DNA from: Denitrificimonas caeni
GTDB lineage: Bacteria > Pseudomonadota > Gammaproteobacteria > Pseudomonadales > Pseudomonadaceae
Reading direction: 5' to 3'
DNA: 64,000 bases
Assembly: GCF_905120345.1 (NCBI RefSeq)
Contig: NZ_CAJHOA010000002.1
Span: forward strand, 467,459 to 531,458
The notes under the pieces are model-generated. The model ran no database searches. It was not told where the DNA came from and saw only the letters and a list, made by a program, of their open reading frames with translations. The position numbers were made by a program, and so were the translations under genes. Shown in pieces: positions 56,513 to 64,000 of this stretch (its first letter is position 1; each line of letters starts with the position of its first letter).

Positions 56513-57013
56513 TTAAGCGGCTTCTGCTTCTTTCTGATCGCGAACTGCTGCCAAAGTACGAGCCAGTTTGCTGGTCGCGCCTTGAATAACACTCATCAAC
56601 TGAGATACCGCTTCGTCGAATGTTGGCAAGGTTGCCAATACGTCGATTTGGTTGGCTGCAATCAAGTTACCTTCAAAAGCGGCTGCTTTGATCTCAAACT
56701 TATCCTGACCTTTAGCGAATTCTTTGAAAATACGAGCAGCTGCGCCCGGATGTTCATTAGAAAATGCAATCAAGGTCGGGCCTGTGAACACGTCGCTGAG
56801 GACCTCATACTGAGTTCCTGCAACAGCGCGACGCAATAATGTATTACGTACAACACGTACATATACACCTGCTTCACGAGCCTCTTTACGGAGTCCGGTC
56901 ATAGCGCTTACTTTTACGCCGCGGGCATCAACCACAACAGCGGAAAGGGCAGCTTGGGCAGCCTCGTTGACTTCAGCGACGATAGCTTTCTTGTCTTCGA
57001 GTCTAATTGCCAC
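56513..57013 (-). CDS. rplJ: 50S ribosomal protein L10
   Basis: 166 residues with the RNA-binding [24 protein letters not shown] segment in the first half and an Ala-rich end that holds L7/L12 dimers. Preceded by an L10-type leader RNA. Confidence 0.98.
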   Translation of the reverse strand: MAIRLEDKKAIVAEVNEAAQAALSAVVVDARGVKVSAMTGLRKEAREAGVYVRVVRNTLLRRAVAGTQYEVLSDVFTGPTLIAFSNEHPGAAARIFKEFAKGQDKFEIKAAAFEGNLIAANQIDVLATLPTFDEAVSQLMSVIQGATSKLARTLAAVRDQKEAEAA

Positions 57014-57019
57014 GGGTTT

Positions 57020-57175
57020 TACTCCTGCTTATTTCATTTCACTCAGTAAACTGAGCGCTTATTTGGTGTCTGATTCAAAAATGAATCGGGAGCACCATCT
57101 ACGTAGGCAAATATCAGTGACACATATTTCTTAAGACGAATGCCACCTACGGTCTTTGACGGCCCCCGCTAAGCA
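57020..57175 (-). ncRNA. L10 leader RNA of rplJL
   Basis: The 188-base gap between rplA and rplJ contains, on the minus strand, GACCGTAGGTGGC, then CTTAAG, then GCCTACGTAGATGGTGC, the conserved paired elements of the ribosomal L10 leader. A further ATTCATTTTTGAAT hairpin lies before rplJ. In relatives the L10-L12 complex binds here and represses rplJL. Boundaries are approximate. Confidence 0.75.
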
Positions 57176-57201
57176 GGGACCCCAAAACTGTCAGCGTAAA
57201 A

Positions 57202-57903
57202 TTACTTAACTTCTACTAGGCTTGACTGATCAATGATCAGACCAGGACCCATAGTACTGCTTAATGTAATACGCTTTACATAAATGCCTTTTGATGAAGA
57301 AGGCTTCAAGCGGCGTAGCTCAGCAAGTAACGCTTCAGCGTTTTGCTTAAGTTTAGCTGGCTCAAAGTCAATCTGGCCAATTGCAGCATGAATGATACCG
57401 TTTTTATCAGTACGGAAACGTGCTTGACCTGCTTTAGCATTGTTTACTGCTGTAGCAACATCAGGCGTCACAGTACCTACTTTAGGGTTAGGCATCAGAC
57501 CACGTGGGCCAAGCACCTGTCCTAACTGACCAACAACGCGCATCGCATCAGGAGATGCAATAACAACGTCATAGTTTAGGTCACCGGCTTTCATTTCTGC
57601 AGCCAGGTCATCCATACCTACTTTGTCAGCACCGGCAGCCAAAGCTGCTTCAGCAGCTGGACCTTGTGCAAACACAGCAACGCGTACAGTTTTACCTGTA
57701 CCGTTTGGCATTACAGTTGCACCACGTACAACTTGGTCAGATTTACGCGGATCAACACCAAGGTTAATCGCAATATCAACTGACTCTTTAAATTTGATAG
57801 TAGACAGTTCGTTTAATAAACTTGCTGCTGCTTCAAATGAATACTGCTTACCAGCTTCTACTTTAGATGCGATAGCTTGTTGACGTTTTGAAAGCTTAGA
57901 CAT
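57202..57903 (-). CDS. rplA: 50S ribosomal protein L1
   Basis: 233 residues including [21 protein letters not shown], the family signature. L1 stalk; overlaps rplK by one base (TAATG). Confidence 0.98.
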   Translation of the reverse strand: MSKLSKRQQAIASKVEAGKQYSFEAAASLLNELSTIKFKESVDIAINLGVDPRKSDQVVRGATVMPNGTGKTVRVAVFAQGPAAEAALAAGADKVGMDDLAAEMKAGDLNYDVVIASPDAMRVVGQLGQVLGPRGLMPNPKVGTVTPDVATAVNNAKAGQARFRTDKNGIIHAAIGQIDFEPAKLKQNAEALLAELRRLKPSSSKGIYVKRITLSSTMGPGLIIDQSSLVEVK

Positions 57904-58334
57904 TACACGCCCTCCACGTTCAAGCCCATGCTGCGCGCGGAGCCAGCAATGGTACGAACAGCAGCATCAAGTTCAGATGCAGTTAAATCAGCTTCTTTAA
58001 TTTTCACGATTTCTTCTAGTTGCTCACGTGTCACAGTACCCACTTTCTGAGTATTTGGACGCGCTGAACCAGCAGAAACACCTGCAGCTTTTTTCAATAA
58101 CACAGCAGCTGGTGTACTTTTAGTTTCAAAAGTAAAGCTACGGTCACTGTAAACAGTAATAATTACTGGTGTTGGCAAACCTGCCTCAACACCTTGAGTT
58201 CTTGCGTTAAACGCCTTACAGAACTCCATAATATTCACACCATGTTGACCCAATGCTGGACCGACTGGTGGCGAAGGGTTCGCCTGACCTGCTTTAACTT
58301 GTAGCTTAATATAAGCTTGAATCTTCTTAGCCAT
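57903..58334 (-). CDS. rplK: 50S ribosomal protein L11
   Basis: 143 residues with [20 protein letters not shown] near the N-terminus and the C-terminal rRNA-binding domain. Part of the GTPase-associated centre and of RelA activation. Confidence 0.98.
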   Translation of the reverse strand: MAKKIQAYIKLQVKAGQANPSPPVGPALGQHGVNIMEFCKAFNARTQGVEAGLPTPVIITVYSDRSFTFETKSTPAAVLLKKAAGVSAGSARPNTQKVGTVTREQLEEIVKIKEADLTASELDAAVRTIAGSARSMGLNVEGV

Positions 58335-58399
58335 GATTCACTCCAAAATGGGTATAACGCCTTCAGGCTTCCCAGTAATTTATCTGCCAGTCCTTTGAC

Positions 58400-58430
58400 A
58401 AAAAAACCCCGCAACTAAAAGCTGCAGGGT
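58400..58430 (-). terminator. Terminator between nusG and rplK
   Basis: On the minus strand CCCTGCAGC pairs with GTTGCGGGG around TTTTA, followed by TTTTTTT. Indicates that rplKAJL has its own promoter in the remaining ~65 bases; TTGTCA there is a candidate -35 with no clear -10. Confidence 0.85.
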
Positions 58431-58447
58431 GGCATCCATGATTCGCG

Positions 58448-58981
58448 TCAGACTTTCTCGACCTGACTAAATTCTAGCTCTACAGGTGTTGAACGTCCAA
58501 AAATAAGAACAGCCACTTGAATACGACTTTTCTCATAGTTAACTTCTTCAACAACACCATTAAAGTCTGCAAATGGACCATCATTAACACGCACGGTCTC
58601 ACCTGGCTCAAACAGTGTTCTTGGACGTGGCTTATCACCACTGTCTTCAACACGTCGCAAAATCGCATCAGCTTCTTTTTCAGTAATTGGTGCAGGTTTA
58701 GCTGCAGTACCACCAATAAAGCCAAGAACTCGCGGCGTATCTTTAATTAAGTGCCAAGCAGCTTCGGACATTTCAACTTGAACGAGCACATAGCCTGGAA
58801 AAAACTTACGTTCGCTTTTTCGCTTTTGACCATTTCTCATCTCCACAACTTCTTCAGTTGGGACGAGAACATCGCCAAACTCTTCTTCCATACCAGCAAA
58901 CTTAATACGCTCAATTAAATGGCGCATCACTTGTTTTTCATAGCCTGAATAGGCGTGAACGACATACCAACGCTTAGCCAC
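58448..58981 (-). CDS. nusG: Transcription termination/antitermination factor NusG
   Basis: 177 residues: NGN domain ([23 protein letters not shown]) and KOW domain ([21 protein letters not shown]). Links polymerase with Rho or ribosome. Nine bases after secE. Confidence 0.98.
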   Translation of the reverse strand: MAKRWYVVHAYSGYEKQVMRHLIERIKFAGMEEEFGDVLVPTEEVVEMRNGQKRKSERKFFPGYVLVQVEMSEAAWHLIKDTPRVLGFIGGTAAKPAPITEKEADAILRRVEDSGDKPRPRTLFEPGETVRVNDGPFADFNGVVEEVNYEKSRIQVAVLIFGRSTPVELEFSQVEKV

Positions 58982-58990
58982 AGAGCACCC

Positions 58991-59359
58991 TTAACCTACA
59001 ATCAATGAGACAAGCCACCCAAGGAGCGAGTCAAGCCCCCAAAGCAAGAGCGCCATTATTAAAACAACAACAACAACAATTAATGTTGTCTGCGTAGTTT
59101 CTTGCCTGTTTGGCCAAACAACTTTACGAATTTCAGCGCGTGATTCTTTTGCTAAAGTAAGGAAAGCCTGCCCTTTTGCTGTCTGCACGGCAACAAAAAA
59201 CGCCAAAGCAGCAAGAACAACCAGAGCTAATACACGATATAGAATTGATTCAGCAGCAAAGTATTGATTACCAACAACGCCCAATATAACTAGCGCAGCA
59301 ACAACCAACCATTTAACAGAATCTAAACGACTTACCTTGGATTCAGTTTTTGCATTCAT
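58991..59359 (-). CDS. secE: Preprotein translocase subunit SecE
   Basis: 122 residues with three predicted membrane helices, as in enteric SecE; the conserved amphipathic stretch FLTLAKESRAEIRKVVWPNRQET lies before the last helix. Partner of SecY. Confidence 0.96.
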   Translation of the reverse strand: MNAKTESKVSRLDSVKWLVVAALVILGVVGNQYFAAESILYRVLALVVLAALAFFVAVQTAKGQAFLTLAKESRAEIRKVVWPNRQETTQTTLIVVVVVLIMALLLWGLDSLLGWLVSLIVG

Positions 59360-59400
59360 TACTTAGAATCCTAAATTGGAATGCCAGCTAATTAGAAAGC

Positions 59401-59476
59401 TGGCAGGCCAGGAGGGAATCGAACCCCCAACCTACGGTTTTGGAGACCGTCGCTCTGCCAATTGAGCTACTGGCCT
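59401..59476 (-). tRNA. tRNA-Trp (anticodon CCA)
   Basis: A 76-base cloverleaf on the minus strand: acceptor AGGCCAG/CTGGCCT, anticodon loop CTCCAAA, TΨC GGTTCGATTCC and encoded 3' CCA. Its place between tufB and secE is classic. Confidence 0.98.
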
Positions 59477-59484
59477 AGAACATT

Positions 59485-59512
59485 GCTAGGCCGGCTATGA
59501 TACCGACCTAGC
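59485..59512 (-). repeat. Hairpin between tufB and tRNA-Trp
   Basis: GCTAGGCCGG pairs with CCGACCTAGC (one mismatch) around an AT-rich 8-base loop. No U-tract, so more likely an RNase processing structure before tRNA-Trp than a terminator. Confidence 0.4.
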
Positions 59513-59528
59513 GTAACAAGTTCAAGCC

Positions 59529-60728
59529 TTATGCAATAATTTTTGCAACAACACCGGCACCAACAGTACGACCACCTTCGCGAATTGCGAAACGTAGACC
59601 GTCTTCCATGGCGATTGGCGCAATCAGGGTAACGTCAAGTTTAACGTTATCGCCTGGCATTACCATCTCGATACCTTCTGGAAGTTCGCAACTGCCTGTT
59701 ACGTCAGTGGTACGGAAGTAGAACTGTGGACGGTAGCCTTTGAAGAATGGAGTGTGACGTCCGCCTTCTTCTTTTGACAACACGTAAATTTCTGCTTCAA
59801 AGCGCGTGTGCGGCTTGATTGAACCAGGCTTGGCCAATACTTGACCACGCTCGATATCTTCACGCTTAGTACCACGCAACAGAACACCAACGTTCTCACC
59901 TGCACGACCTTCGTCGAGCAACTTACGGAACATTTCAACACCGGTACAGGTGGTTTTTACGGTGTCTTTCAGACCGATGATTTCAACTTCTTCACCAACT
60001 TTAACGATTCCACGCTCAACACGACCTGTTACTACAGTACCGCGACCTGAGATAGAGAATACGTCTTCAATTGGCAACAAGAATGGCAGGTCAATTGCAC
60101 GTACTGGCTCTGGGATGTAAGAGTCTAATGTCTCTACCAGAGTTTTAACTGCAGTTGTTCCTAGACCGTTCTCATCACGACCTTCCAACGCCATCAGCGC
60201 TGAACCAGTAATGATAGGAGTATCGTCACCTGGGAAATCATACATGCTGAGCAAGTCACGCACTTCCATTTCAACAAGCTCTAACAACTCTTCGTCGTCA
60301 ACCATGTCTGCTTTGTTCAGGAACACTACGATGTACGGAACACCAACCTGACGTGACAGCAAGATGTGCTCACGCGTCTGTGGCATAGGGCCGTCAGCAG
60401 CTGAACAAACCAGAATAGCGCCGTCCATCTGTGCAGCACCAGTGATCATGTTTTTAACGTAGTCAGCGTGACCTGGACAGTCAACGTGCGCATAGTGACG
60501 CATCGGTGAGTCATACTCAACGTGTGACGTGTTAATGGTAATACCACGTGCTTTTTCTTCAGGTGCGTTATCGATCTGGTCGTAACCTTTCGAAGTACCT
60601 GTACCGCCGAATACTTCAGCGCAAACACGAGTCAGTGCAGCTGTCAGTGTGGTTTTACCATGGTCAACGTGACCAATAGTACCAACGTTCAGGTGCGGTT
60701 TATTACGTTCGAATTTTTCCTTAGCCAT
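59529..60728 (-). CDS. tufB: Elongation factor Tu (copy B)
   Basis: 399 residues, same protein as tufA by eye. I start at 60728 (MAKEKFERN); the frame is open to 60776. Differences from tufA are silent and include the last three sense codons before the stop (Ile-Ile-Ala codons). Lies in the tRNA-Tyr-Gly-Thr-tufB-tRNA-Trp unit. Confidence 0.98.
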   Translation of the reverse strand: MAKEKFERNKPHLNVGTIGHVDHGKTTLTAALTRVCAEVFGGTGTSKGYDQIDNAPEEKARGITINTSHVEYDSPMRHYAHVDCPGHADYVKNMITGAAQMDGAILVCSAADGPMPQTREHILLSRQVGVPYIVVFLNKADMVDDEELLELVEMEVRDLLSMYDFPGDDTPIITGSALMALEGRDENGLGTTAVKTLVETLDSYIPEPVRAIDLPFLLPIEDVFSISGRGTVVTGRVERGIVKVGEEVEIIGLKDTVKTTCTGVEMFRKLLDEGRAGENVGVLLRGTKREDIERGQVLAKPGSIKPHTRFEAEIYVLSKEEGGRHTPFFKGYRPQFYFRTTDVTGSCELPEGIEMVMPGDNVKLDVTLIAPIAMEDGLRFAIREGGRTVGAGVVAKIIA

Positions 60729-60777
60729 TGCTACCACCCTCTGATTAAGCGCACTTATTTTTATAAGCACATACAAG

Positions 60778-60803
60778 AAAGGCAGATATATACATATCTG
60801 CCT
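60778..60803 (-). repeat. Perfect stem-loop between tRNA-Thr and tufB
   Basis: AAAGGCAGATAT and its complement make a 12-bp stem around four bases. It is followed on the minus strand by CTTGT only, so it is likely a processing or attenuation element that separates the tRNAs from the tufB message. Confidence 0.5.
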
Positions 60804-60815
60804 TTATTTTTACTA

Positions 60816-60891
60816 TGGAGCTCATGAGCGGAGTCGAACCGCTGACCTCACCCTTACCAAGGGTGTGCTCTACCAACTGAGCTACATGAGC
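60816..60891 (-). tRNA. tRNA-Thr (anticodon GGT)
   Basis: 76-base cloverleaf: acceptor GCTCATG/CATGAGC, anticodon loop TTGGTAA, 3' CCA encoded. Confidence 0.98.
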
Positions 60892-60910
60892 AAAACGGTG
60901 CAAATGCAAT

Positions 60911-60984
<74 letters not shown>

Positions 60985-61003
60985 ATTGCACTTGCTTAAA
61001 ATA

Positions 61004-61087
61004 TGGTGGAGGGAGAAGGATTCGAACCTTCGAAGCTCACGCGTCAGATTTACAGTCTGATCCCTTTGGCCGCTCGGGAACCCCTCC
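61004..61087 (-). tRNA. tRNA-Tyr (anticodon GTA)
   Basis: 84-base class II tRNA with a long variable arm: acceptor GGAGGGG/CTCCC-type, anticodon loop CTGTAAA, 3' CCA encoded. First of the tRNA-tufB unit. Confidence 0.98.
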
Positions 61088-61101
61088 TTAAGCGAGGCGA
61101 C

Positions 61102-61130
61102 ATCATCCGCCATAGAGACTTTTATGTCAA
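61102..61130 (-). promoter_or_regulatory. Promoter of the tRNA-tufB unit
   Basis: On the minus strand TTGACA and GATGAT are 17 bases apart, with a GC-rich discriminator (GTCGCC) typical of stringently controlled stable-RNA promoters, 15 bases before tRNA-Tyr. Confidence 0.82.
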
Positions 61131-61185
61131 GCGCATTTATGGATTTAATGCTATTAAACTCATAAAAACCTTCTTATGCGCAGAT

Positions 61186-61734
61186 TCAGCGTTTTATTTT
61201 GTCACTCGGCAAAGATAAATACTTAATATCTGGAAAATCTTCAAGCAGTTGCTTTAACAACTCTTGTCCAACTAGACGCTGAGAACGTGCAGAAATAACG
61301 ACCCAATAAAGCGCGTGCGAGCCGTCCAATGCATCTATAGATGAGTCGCTCCGCCTTGCAGCCCTGTGCGCACCCTCCTCCATCGACACATCAGAATGAA
61401 TATCTTGCAAATACCCAGCAACGATCTCGCTATCAAGAGCCCTTACCTTTGACTCAATGTCTAAACTAAGCAAGCGTTGCTGTAAATTCTGCGCAACACC
61501 CTCATCATTGAAACCACCTAAAAGCAGAACATCTGCCTGCACCACCCCACTCTCAGTATGCCCAACATATCTATCTGCAAGTGGCGCCTCGCTAAGCAGC
61601 GTAACCTCATCAAGCTGATACCCTGCAGATTTTTCGACGACTGGCAACTGCGCCTTATCACGCCCAAAGTCTTGCTGACTCCATATAAAATAAAATGCAT
61701 TGATAATAATTAACCCTAAAAATAACCAACGCAT
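61186..61734 (-). CDS. Membrane-anchored SPOR-like hypothetical protein
   Basis: 182 residues. One N-terminal membrane helix (WLFLGLIIINAFYFIW) then a periplasmic region. The later part (VLLLGGFNDEGVAQNLQQRL ... YWVVISARSQRLVGQELLKQL) has the beta-alpha-beta pattern of a SPOR-like fold, which binds denuded peptidoglycan, but the match is loose. Homologues lie between coaX and the tRNA cluster in Pseudomonas. I start at 61734 (AAGGA upstream) rather than 61767. Confidence 0.65.
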   Translation of the reverse strand: MRWLFLGLIIINAFYFIWSQQDFGRDKAQLPVVEKSAGYQLDEVTLLSEAPLADRYVGHTESGVVQADVLLLGGFNDEGVAQNLQQRLLSLDIESKVRALDSEIVAGYLQDIHSDVSMEEGAHRAARRSDSSIDALDGSHALYWVVISARSQRLVGQELLKQLLEDFPDIKYLSLPSDKIKR

Positions 61735-61738
61735 TATC

Positions 61739-62491
61739 TTATTCCTTTGCACTATAGGGGCAGGCAATAGCTAGACCAACAAACACCAAATCATCTTCCA
61801 CTCGCGCATCAGCAGCTACAGCGCAAACAATACGACTGTCACCACCTGTGCACAAAACGGTAAATGACGCTCCAAGCGCACTCTGTGCACTCTGCAACTG
61901 TTCTTTAATAAAGCCGCTAACCATCGATCTAACACCTATAGTCACAGCGGCATGAGTAGTGTCACCGAACATCTTAGACGTATCAACAGCCTCACCCTTT
62001 GTATCTTTCACAAGCTGAGTACCACTATCCAACATTGCTCTCATCATTCCCATACCAGGAACTATGCACCCACCCAAATGCACACCATCAGCCCTAATAT
62101 AATCAACCGTGATAGCTGTACCGCAGTCAATAACGACACATGCACCCTGTACGCGATTATATGCTGCAACAATCGCCAACCAACGATCGACACCCAGTCG
62201 ACTTGGATCTAAATACCCATTAGTAACTCCAACAAGTGCCTGCTGGGACTGTGCATACTCTATTGCAACCCCACAGAGATCTTTTATTAACAGAGCCAGC
62301 TTTGCATTGTCATCCGCTCTACGCACTGAGCACACACGACAATAAACAATCTTTGCATTTTCAATATTTTTTAAAGATGTTGAGAGCTCTTGCAAATCGA
62401 TCGCCGCGCCCGTCTTCACTGGTTTCAGTGAGCGAGCCTTCAACAATCGCCATTTAAGTCGCGTATTTCCATAATCAATTTCAAGAATCAT
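61739..62491 (-). CDS. coaX: Type III pantothenate kinase
   Basis: 250 residues. The first step of coenzyme A synthesis from pantothenate. ASKHA-fold motifs: IDYGNTRLKWR at the N-terminus, GVDRWLA near 100, VIDCGTAITVD near 118 and GGCIVPGMGMM near 137. Overlaps birA by 11 bases. Confidence 0.94.
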   Translation of the reverse strand: MILEIDYGNTRLKWRLLKARSLKPVKTGAAIDLQELSTSLKNIENAKIVYCRVCSVRRADDNAKLALLIKDLCGVAIEYAQSQQALVGVTNGYLDPSRLGVDRWLAIVAAYNRVQGACVVIDCGTAITVDYIRADGVHLGGCIVPGMGMMRAMLDSGTQLVKDTKGEAVDTSKMFGDTTHAAVTIGVRSMVSGFIKEQLQSAQSALGASFTVLCTGGDSRIVCAVAADARVEDDLVFVGLAIACPYSAKE

Positions 62492-63434
62492 GCTGCAGCC
62501 TTAGACTCAACTCACCACCAAGATACCTACGCTCTTCACCCTCAACCAGCAGACAAAGCTCACCCTTGTCACCCACTCCAACGATTTGACCACTAACCGT
62601 GTTGTTTCCAATCTGCAATAGAGCATTGCGTCCCTGCCAAGCATGCAACGCAAGCCACTCAGCTCGCATACTGGCAAAACCATGGTTCTTTTGCTTTTCT
62701 AAATAACCATCCAACTCTTCTATTAGAACCTGGGCGAATAACGTGCGATCAATTACACTCCCTGTCTCCTTACTTAGGGACGTCCACTCCTGGTCAATAC
62801 TATTAAATGAATCAAGCATGTTAAGATTAACACCTATACCGATCACAACATGGCATAGCTCGACAGGATCCCCCATCAACTCAAGTAGAATACCCGCCAC
62901 CTTGCGCTCATTGATTAACACGTCATTGGGCCACTTTAGAGGTGCAGAAATACCTGTTATCTTCTTAACAGCCTTAGTTACCGCAAGCCCAACTACTAGG
63001 CTTAAACCATCGATTTGATTAAGTCCCTCAGTGATAGGCCAGACATACGACAAGTACAGATTCTGAGCAAAAGGACTGACCCACTCACGTCCTCGTCGAC
63101 CTTTGCCTTGTGTCTGGTGCTCCGCTAAAACGGCCATAGGCGCACTATGCTCAGATAGCAACTGTTTAGCTTGATCATTGGTTGAGCCAATAGACTCATA
63201 TATATAAATAGGCAGCGCCGGAAATACTCGCTGAATAACATCATGATTTAACAACTGCAGCGGCTGCGTCAATCGATAACCTTTCCCAGGAACACTCTGC
63301 ACTGAAATACCCAACTCTTCGGTGACGCGCTGAATCCTCTTCCAGACCGCAGCCCTACTAACACCTAGCTGTCGACCTAAATCACTGCCAGAATGAAAAC
63401 CACCGTCAGCTAGCAGCATTAATAAATCTCGCAT
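62481..63434 (-). CDS. birA: Biotin protein ligase / biotin operon repressor BirA
   Basis: 317 residues. An N-terminal winged helix (LGRQLGVSRAAVWKRIQ, about 15-35) precedes the ligase domain: biotin/ATP motif GKGRRGREWVSP near 115 and KWPNDVLIN near 173, then an SH3-like C-terminal domain. It attaches biotin to carboxylases and probably represses bio genes. Upstream of coaX as in Pseudomonas. Confidence 0.94.
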   Translation of the reverse strand: MRDLLMLLADGGFHSGSDLGRQLGVSRAAVWKRIQRVTEELGISVQSVPGKGYRLTQPLQLLNHDVIQRVFPALPIYIYESIGSTNDQAKQLLSEHSAPMAVLAEHQTQGKGRRGREWVSPFAQNLYLSYVWPITEGLNQIDGLSLVVGLAVTKAVKKITGISAPLKWPNDVLINERKVAGILLELMGDPVELCHVVIGIGVNLNMLDSFNSIDQEWTSLSKETGSVIDRTLFAQVLIEELDGYLEKQKNHGFASMRAEWLALHAWQGRNALLQIGNNTVSGQIVGVGDKGELCLLVEGEERRYLGGELSLRLQHDS

Positions 63435-63879
63435 ATCACTCCAGAACTTACTTCACTAAGAAGCTGTATTATATTTTTTATTTACACAGATGGCCTATCA
63501 GTAACAGCCAAGCCATTACCATTTAACTCAATAAAACATAGCAGGATTTTAGCAGTAAAGCTGCTGCATTATGCACAAAGCGCAGACTCAACACACCAGC
63601 ATGCGATAACTTCGTAAGGATCAGCATCCAATATATAAAAGCCTCAAGCAATCGAAATAAGACAAGCGCCCTCAAGCAAGATCTTTTACTAATTCACGAA
63701 ATACGCAGAGATTGAACAGGTCTTTTATGCAACTGATAAGCAGACTCTAAGGATCTAGCTGTAGTGCCACTCAGTGTCTATGCGATTTTAAATCCGAGAA
63801 CACAATAGCAGGGTATTAAAGTGCTGCGTGCGCTCTGAGTCGTGGCTGGAAGCACATCAAAGTACTTTCTTCGAGGCAT
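63435..63879. other. Intergenic region between 5S rRNA and birA
   Basis: About 445 bases without a gene. A TATAAT-like -10 on the minus strand (63468-63473) could serve birA but lacks a good -35. Otherwise I see nothing; the rRNA terminator lies at its right end. Confidence 0.4.
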
Positions 63880-63914
63880 AAAAAAACCCCAGATCATTGC
63901 TGATCTGGGGTTTT
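63880..63914 (-). terminator. Rho-independent terminator of the rRNA operon
   Basis: CCCCAGATCA and TGATCTGGGG form a perfect 10-bp stem around TTGC, followed on the minus strand by a run of T, just after the 5S gene. Confidence 0.93.
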
Positions 63915-63923
63915 ACTGTTCAA

Positions 63924-64000
63924 GCTTGACGATGACCTACTCTCACATGGGGAAACCCCACACTACCATCGGCGATGCATCGTTTCACTACTGAGTTCGG
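63924..64000 (-). rRNA. rrf: 5S ribosomal RNA (partial, 3' part)
   Basis: On the minus strand this reads CCGAACTCAGTAGTGAAACG, then GATGCATCGCCGATGG, then GTGTGGGGTTTCCCCATG and GAGAGTAGGTCATCG, the 3' two-thirds of a Pseudomonas-type 5S rRNA. The rest of the rRNA operon lies beyond the window. Confidence 0.95.

Overview
The window looks like a chromosomal segment of a facultatively denitrifying gammaproteobacterium in the Pseudomonadaceae, with lower GC than typical Pseudomonas. The evidence is gene order and protein similarity judged by eye. The stretch from an RmlD-like gene through ssb, a YajR-type transporter, uvrA, katA and the ribosomal, RNA polymerase and tuf genes to birA and a 5S rRNA follows the Pseudomonas aeruginosa order almost gene for gene. 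The first 6.5 kb (DUF971 end, PHA-system protein, ubiE-ubiJ-ubiB-hisI-hisE-tatABC-rsmE) follows another conserved Pseudomonas block. A Thiopseudomonas/Denitrificimonas-like lineage would fit, but that placement is inference.

Layout. (1) 1-6.5 kb: ubiquinone biosynthesis, two histidine biosynthesis steps, the Tat translocase and an rRNA methyltransferase, mostly a tight plus-strand run. The pha synthase/phasin genes usually found at the left of this block are absent. (2) 6.5-11.1 kb: a Zn/Cd/Pb-type P-type ATPase behind a MerR-type promoter, D-aminoacyl-tRNA deacylase, a SYLF-domain exported protein and a Nudix hydrolase. (3) 11.3-19.4 kb: a complete nosRZDFYL operon for nitrous oxide reduction on the minus strand, preceded by two FNR/DNR-type boxes. 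NosZ carries a twin-arginine signal, and the Tat genes that would export it are in region 1. (4) 19.6-29.1 kb: fbp, an OmpW/OprG porin behind a perfect Anr box, an RmlD-like protein, ssb, a YajR-type transporter, uvrA and katA. The bfrA gene common between uvrA and katA is missing. (5) 29.2-59.4 kb: one long minus-strand run covering the alpha, spc, S10, str and rpoBC/rplKAJL operons, nusG and secE, with recognisable promoters, leaders, attenuators and terminators. (6) 59.4-64 kb: tRNA-Trp, a second EF-Tu gene, tRNA-Thr, -Gly and -Tyr, a small membrane protein, coaX, birA, and the 3' part of a 5S rRNA with its terminator.

I found no CRISPR array, insertion sequence, prophage or obviously new multi-gene system. 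What deserves a second look is mostly non-coding: several long perfect hairpins at gene ends that lack a U-tract (one touching a perfect DNR box), a hairpin that puts the rpsH Shine-Dalgarno in its loop, stem-loops between rpsN and rpsH, palindromes in the divergent ubiE region, and the lineage-specific gene losses.
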